From the NCBI RefSeq assembly GCF_018687715.1, contig NC_056756.1, positions 33,455,980-33,519,979 of the forward strand: DNA of 64,000 nucleotides. The letters are read 5' to 3'. The translations under genes and the position numbers were made by a program. Source of the stretch: Carya illinoinensis (taxonomy: Eukaryota > Streptophyta > Magnoliopsida > Fagales > Juglandaceae). Numbering within the stretch: the first letter of the stretch is position 1; each line of letters begins with the position of its first letter. Positions 58,843-64,000 of this stretch are shown here, piece after piece. The notes below the pieces were generated by a model that worked only from the letters and a program-made list of their open reading frames with translations, searched no databases and was not told where the DNA came from.

Positions 58843-58926
58843 TATTTAAGCAGCAACAGACAATCATTTCTTCCTCACACAAACCCACGACTTTTTATTG
58901 TCTGAGAACATCATTATCCTCTACCT
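58843..58926 (+). promoter_or_regulatory. TATA box and short leader of the KFB gene
   Basis: TATTTAAG at 58843-58850, preceded by CGTCTCTCTGTC, lies 84 bp before the start codon, giving a leader of about 50 nt. Confidence 0.6.
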
Positions 58927-60051
58927 ATGGAGGAGGAGAAGAAGTGGGAATTAGAAGAAGCTCCAATCCATGGAGATGTCTTAGAGGCTGTCCTATCGCG
59001 TGTGCCTCTCATCGATCTCGTGCCTGCATCCCAAGTGTCCAAGCCATGGGAATCTGCCGTTGTCTCCTCTCTTCGACACCTCAATCCAATCAAGCCGTGG
59101 CTCATTGTCCACACTCAGACCACCCGGCACCCGTATGCTACCACCACCCACGCGTACGACCCGCGCTCCGACCTGTGGGTGGAAATCGAGCAGCCGCCTA
59201 TCAAGCATGTCTCGGTTCTCCGGTCTTCTCACTCGACCCTCCTCTACATGCAGTCCCCCTTCAAATTCGCCTTCTCTTTCGACCCCCTCCACCTGATGTG
59301 GCACCTCGCCGACGCTCCGATCGCGTGGCGAACCGATCCGATCGTCGCTCTAGTGGGCCAACATATCGTCGTCGCTGGCGGCGTGTGTGACTTCGGGGAC
59401 GACCCGCTCCCGATGGAGATCTACGACCTCCGGACCGGTAGGTGGGAAACGTGCGAGTCGCTGCCCTCCATCCTCAAGGACTCCGCTGCTTCGACGTCGC
59501 TCTCTATAGCCGTGGACGAGCAGAGAATGTACGTGACGGAGAAAACCTCCGGCGTGACTCACTCTTTCGATCCCAGCAACAAGACCTGGCATGGAGCGTA
59601 CAATCTGCGACCTGGTACGAACGTTTTTTCCTCCGTGATCGGATTCCTCAACGACCGTATGGTGGTGGTAGGCCTGATCGGAGACGCAGAGAATGTCAAA
59701 GGCGTAAAATTGTGGGAAGTCAGGAAGGGAACAGAAACGGTGGATTTGAGGGAGATGGGTGAGATGCCAATGAAGCTGGTGGAAAAGCTAAAGGGCGCGA
59801 GCCCTCGTCTACGGAATATTGCTATCTCGTCGATGGGTAATTTGGCGTACTTGCACAATCCATCAGAGCCAGGGGAGTTGATCTTGTGCGAGGTAACCGA
59901 CGGCGCAAAATGCAAGTGGGGGAGTGTACGGAACGTGGTCGTGAACGAGGTCAATCGGATGCAGACTTTGGCGTTCACGTGTTCGAACGTAGGACTCGGA
60001 GATTTGCAGGCGGCGTTTAGTTCTGGGGATCGGAGATTCATTCGCTGTTGA
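58927..60051 (+). CDS. KFB-CHS: Kelch-repeat F-box protein (KFB-CHS / At1g23390 type)
   Basis: Intronless, 374 aa. F-box proteins of this kind are substrate adaptors of SCF ubiquitin ligases. In Arabidopsis the At1g23390 product targets chalcone synthase for degradation and so limits flavonoid synthesis. Seen: N-terminal F-box at about residues 12-50 (HGDVLEAVLSRVPLIDLVPA...VSKPWESAV), then Kelch-like blades with YDPRSDLWVEI, SSHSTLLYMQSPFKFAFSFD, HIVVAGGVCDFGDD, MEIYDLRTGRWETCESLP, MYVTEKTSGVTHSFDP and MVVVGLIGDAENVKGVKLWE. The end, FTCSNVGLGDLQAAF, matches the family's conserved C-terminus as I recall it. Start codon: first ATG after the TATA box. The coding part is clearly GC-richer than its surroundings. 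Assignment to the exact orthologue is an inference from these motifs. Confidence 0.88.
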   Translation: MEEEKKWELEEAPIHGDVLEAVLSRVPLIDLVPASQVSKPWESAVVSSLRHLNPIKPWLIVHTQTTRHPYATTTHAYDPRSDLWVEIEQPPIKHVSVLRSSHSTLLYMQSPFKFAFSFDPLHLMWHLADAPIAWRTDPIVALVGQHIVVAGGVCDFGDDPLPMEIYDLRTGRWETCESLPSILKDSAASTSLSIAVDEQRMYVTEKTSGVTHSFDPSNKTWHGAYNLRPGTNVFSSVIGFLNDRMVVVGLIGDAENVKGVKLWEVRKGTETVDLREMGEMPMKLVEKLKGASPRLRNIAISSMGNLAYLHNPSEPGELILCEVTDGAKCKWGSVRNVVVNEVNRMQTLAFTCSNVGLGDLQAAFSSGDRRFIRC

Positions 60052-60980
60052 TTCGTTGAATGACCGGGAGACCGTGGACATGCACTACCAGAGCCATTTC
60101 CTAGGAAATTATTATATTGCATTTGGAATTAAACATTAAAAAAGAATGATTCTCCGATCTGTAGATGAAGGATGATTCCGGATTACGTGGCTCCATTTGG
60201 AGTGGAGGCTTCATTTAGTTACCGTCGGCTTTTCTTGTCTTTTGTTTGGTGATTTGGCCTTTTTTATTTATTTATTTATTTTTCTTTTTATTTTTTTATC
60301 TTTTTTTTTGTTTATAAACATTTATTTTTCTTTTCATGTATAATAGATGGCTATTTCTGCTGCTTCTTTATTTATTTATTTTTTGATTTCTATTCAAATT
60401 ATATAGTCTTGTTTACTTTTATAAAATTTTTATTTCATCTCATCTTAATCATTACAATTTTTTTAAATTTTTATATAAAATAAAATAAATAATTCAATTT
60501 TTTTAAATTTTAATATAATTTTTTTAAATTTTTATATAAAAATAATATATTTTAATAATATTTTATTTAACTTATTTTATCTCATGTTTAAAAAATAAAC
60601 GATGCCACTGCTGCTAGAATAACTCTATTTTACACCATTCATTTTATTCACTTGATGTGACACCATAATATCACATGACTTGATAGAAAAAATCAAAATA
60701 TATTTTCAAAACAAATTGACACTCAAAATATAAAAAGATGAACCAATTTGGATACAAAAAGACATTTTAATTTATTTCACGTAATTATTGTAACTTTTTT
60801 TATTAACATTGGGTATCTTTTATTCCGTCTAATCCTAAAAGTACACATATCCTCCTAAAAGAGTTTTGCATAAGTGCACTCGAATATTTCGTTTGGTTCA
60901 AAAATAAATATGGATGCTCGAATCCAAGACATATACGGCTCTCCCTAAGACTGCTATACCACCCATTGGGTCTCAAAATT
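60052..60980. other. 3' flank of KFB and AT-rich MITE-like sequence
   Basis: Short 3' UTR, then T-rich low-complexity sequence. The part at 60405-60600 (TTTCATCTCATCTTAATCATTACAA..., TTTTTTAAATTT runs) resembles 52510-52870 and is probably the same old MITE family. No gene. Confidence 0.45.
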
Positions 60981-61376
60981 AGAGCATTATTTTTGGATTG
61001 GTCAAATATATCTTTAAATTTTAATTAATATTATATGAATTTGTATTTATCTATTATATTTAAATTTAATTTCTACATTGAATTATCTATTTATTCTCTA
61101 TATAATAAAATATTATTAATTTAATAATTTTTTATTTAATTTATTTTTATCACATTTTGTAATTTTACCAATTAAATGTTAATAATAATTATATTTGTTG
61201 AAGTCAGAAAGTATTATTTTAATGTTTGTTGAAGTTACAATAGTCTACCATATTTGGTGAATGATATAGCTAATATCCAAATTCTTTTAGCAATGCTCAA
61301 TCTAATGTGGGAATTTTTTGACACTGACTAAATTTTAGCCATCCTTAAACTTTGGCCAAACTAATGAGGATGTTCT
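60981..61376. mobile_element. MITE with imperfect inverted ends
   Basis: Begins AGAGCATTATTTTTGGATTGGTCAAA and ends with a rough inverse, TTTGGCCAAACTAATGAGGATGTTCT. 396 bp, AT-rich, non-coding. Target duplication not resolved. Confidence 0.6.
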
Positions 61377-61439
61377 AAGAATGTATTAAAACTAAAAGAA
61401 ATACTAAAGTTTACGGAGGGTTGAAGAGCTTAAACAAAA

Positions 61440-61632
61440 CTATTAATTATTAGGCCTGTGCAGAAAAGCCATAACCTGACCAACCCGATTGAACCGACCC
61501 AACCAACCCGTTAAAATCGGATTATAATTAATAGCGGGTCAAAACAATTTCTTTAGCGGGCGAAAAGTTCTAGCGCCGATAACCAATAAATACTAACTCC
61601 CTTCTTCATTTCTTCAGTAAAACAAAACCTAG

Positions 61633-61699
<67 letters not shown>

Positions 61700-62045
61700 G
61701 AGACGGCACTCGGCAGCAACTGCAGAAAACTGAGGTATCTTCCTGGCCTAGTTGTCTTCGATCTCAATACGAAGGTTCAAAAAATTGATGTATGTTCATT
61801 TATCTCAGTTTTTGCATCAACGTTTCTTTTCGAATATGACTTCTTAGAGATTTTCATTATGCACCAACTTCGATCCTCCTCACTTTCACTGATAAATACA
61901 AACTAAAAGTTCAGAAAACAGCCATTTTATTATTGATGAGTTCCTTTTATTAATTCTGCTTGCACTTGTCAAGTTGTTTCCAGTGCACCCGCAAGGAGAA
62001 TATACAAAGAGCACTGGGAGTGGTGGGAAGAAGAGGGGCCCAGCT
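61440..62045. other. Fragment of another DNA transposon (putative) with CT tract, interrupted by an LTR
   Basis: TTAGGCCTGTGCAGAAAAGCC followed by AACCCGATTGAACCGACCCAACC motifs is a style common at plant hAT-like ends. A (CT)n tract follows at 61633-61697, then a leader-like GC-richer stretch. At 62046 a gypsy LTR begins, so the right part is displaced beyond the window. Confidence 0.35.
61633..61697 (+). repeat. (CT)n microsatellite of about 65 bp
   Basis: Uninterrupted CT repeat. Confidence 0.95.
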
Positions 62046-64000
62046 TGTAACAGCCCGCTAGAAATTCAATTGTGGAATTTCTATTGACTTTAGGAATCTC
62101 GTGAAAACTCTATAAACTTTCACGAATCCATTAATCATATAGGTTTTAGTCTAACTACATAGTTAGTGTTATTACTCATTATGGTATCAGAAGTGTGTTT
62201 TTTATTATTAAAGATAGTTAGAAGTGTCTAAATGTATTATGGTTTGTGCCATTAGACTCTGAGGGTTATTTAAGGTCTTATGGCGCAATAACACTTTTTC
62301 ATATTTTCGGACGAAACATCTGTTCAAAAGTGTGGATATTATTGGATAAAAATATCTTAAACTAATTTTGTGGATATTATTGGATAAAAATATTTTAAGC
62401 TAATTTCGTGGATATTATTGGGTAAAAATATCTTGAGTTGATTTTTGTAGATATTATTAGGTAAGAGAGTCCTACACTCCACTCTCACTTCGGGTAAAAG
62501 AGTCTTACACTTAACTCTCACTTCGGATAAGAGAGTCCTACACTTAACTCTCACTCCAACCTCATCTCTTCCATATCTCATCCATAAGTATTTCCAGCCA
62601 CCCCTCCTCAAGAAATTATCTTCATTTACACTTTCCATTGAAAGAATACCAAACACTCTCTCTCAGACAGTTTTTAGGAGTTCTTTTACATGCCCATTTC
62701 GAAGCTTTTGTGAGTATTTTATCATAAAGTTCCCTTCATATAAGTTGTTCCTTTTTTAGTTTAGTTTACGTGGATATCTTATTTGTCCCATTTGAAGATC
62801 ATTTGGTCAGTCAAATATTGTGTAAACTATAGAAAGGTCATTCTGAGAGATAAACTGGAGAATATGTTATAGTTTGGAGTTTTTGACCAAGCTAATTGAT
62901 AGATATTGGTCCGAAATTTTTATGGAATATTGTTAACATGTGTATATGATTATTGGTTGAGAATTTTTGCATGATTAAAGGTTTTGATGAAATATTTTCT
63001 TAGATTTAGAAACTTAGAAACTGGAAGAGGAAAAACAGTTTCTGTTTTGAGAAAGTTCAACTCTTTGGTGGTCTAAACCTATTTCAATGATTTTGATAAT
63101 TTTATTGGATGATCCTAAGCATCTTATATACATTTTATATTATTATTTTGAAGATATTTCATGTTATTTTCAAAGATATGAAATTTTATGCAAATAGATA
63201 TTCAAATAAGCCAAAATGTGGATGTTCTTGGCTAAATTTATGTTTTTGTTAATTTTTAACCATGTGATCTTGAATTAGAAGCTTATATATGTTTTAGGAC
63301 ATCTTTTTAAACCATGTGATGGTTTGGTTTAAAGATCACATCTTTATAAGTCATAGATCAAAAGGTTAATCAAAACAAGTTACAAACAAAAATCAATGGA
63401 AATAGCATATGGGAATTTCGGCCCTATGGAGTTTTAATAGTTATGATTAGTTTTAAATTTTTCTAAATTGATATTTGAGTTGAGGATAAAATTTACATGA
63501 GACATGTAAATTTTAGTAACTTTTGGAGTTAGTATACAAAATCCTTAAGTTATGGGTAAAACGGTCATTTTCCTATATGTTATGGGAAATTTTACTCTCT
63601 TAAGTTAGTATTTTTCATATTTCAAGTTATTAGTGATTTAGTGCTAACTTTTAGAATTACTAATTTCAGTTCCTCGTGATCGCGCTTGAGGTTTTATAAA
63701 AAACGCGGAGATCAAGGTAAGTTAGCTTTTAACTTACTAGCAGTCTACTGTGTATGTGTGCTAAGTAAAGGAACTACAGTGTATGTATGTGTGTTATCAT
63801 ATATGTCATGCCATGCCAAGTTATCACGTAATTTTCTATTATACAGAATTTATTCTGTCATCAATTTTTATCTGTTACATAATATATTCTGTCATGTATT
63901 ACTGTACATTACAAGTACGTAATGCTAAGTATGTCCTCTATTACATGTATGTCAAGTCATGTAATATTCACTGTTGCAAGTATGTCATATTAAATATGTT
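62046..64000 (+). mobile_element. Third copy of the long gypsy LTR, cut by the window edge
   Basis: Starts TGTAACAGCCCGCTAGAAA after CAGCT (candidate duplication 62041-62045). It follows the 43203 LTR throughout, including the 33-bp triplet, and ends at the window edge before the hairpin repeat. Whether it is a solo LTR or the 5' LTR of a full element cannot be seen. Confidence 0.92.

Noticed and set aside
58944..60122. Overlapping ORFs up to 187 codons on both strands in the KFB gene
   Set aside because: The GC-rich coding sequence keeps other frames open; only the 374-residue frame has F-box and Kelch motifs.

Overview
The window is plant nuclear DNA. It has AT-rich intergenic sequence, genes with many GT-AG introns, and abundant LTR retrotransposons, MITEs and Mutator-like elements (MULEs). 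The host genes point to a eudicot. A woody, Fagales-type genome (walnut, pecan or oak relatives) is my guess from the style of the repeats, not something the sequence proves. Three host loci are recognisable. (1) The 5' part of the SRP receptor beta subunit gene lies on the minus strand at 1013-1421 and continues beyond the left edge. (2) A complete twelve-coding-exon ATP-citrate lyase subunit A gene lies on the plus strand at 12711-16602 and encodes exactly 423 aa. (3) An intronless Kelch F-box gene of the KFB-CHS (At1g23390) type lies on the plus strand at 58927-60051. A thioredoxin-m pseudogene sits at about 32574-32864.

The most interesting part is 20-50.6 kb. It holds two Mutator-like elements of the same unusual design, in opposite orientations and about 1.2 kb apart. 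Each carries a FAR1/FHY3-type MULE transposase gene reading inward from one end, and a small gene reading inward from the other end that encodes a GRF zinc finger, a coiled coil and a C-terminal membrane segment. The convergent layout recalls mudrA/mudrB of MuDR, but the second gene looks unrelated to mudrB. Element 1 (20063-31985) has degenerate terminal inverted repeats and a perfect 9-bp target duplication (TTGATTTAA). Its transposase gene contains a tandem array of 90-nt, phase-0 exons, each encoding a 30-residue proline-rich repeat, and is broken by five lesions including a 3.5-kb solo LTR. Its GRF gene is intact. Element 2 (about 33194-50564) has clear terminal inverted repeats, a GRF gene with two stop codons, and a transposase gene broken by two stops and a 29-nt insertion that creates a perfect 38-bp palindrome. 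A 7-kb gypsy element has inserted into its leader.

One gypsy LTR family with very long LTRs (3.2-3.5 kb) occurs three times: a solo LTR at 22829-26331, a two-LTR element at 43203-50181, and an LTR running off the right edge from 62046. The two-LTR copy has almost no recognisable gag-pol. It carries a 142-codon coiled-coil ORF in antisense, with its own TATA box, four upstream tandem repeats and a poly(A) signal.

The rest is repeat debris: a transposase-less DNA transposon (1706-4258), a short non-coding LTR element with a 5-bp target duplication (4760-7313), two MULE-type MITEs with perfect 9-bp duplications, several other MITEs, two 5'-truncated LINE tails and a decayed Ty1/copia pol remnant (55400-57140, minus strand). 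No tRNA, rRNA or CRISPR array was seen.
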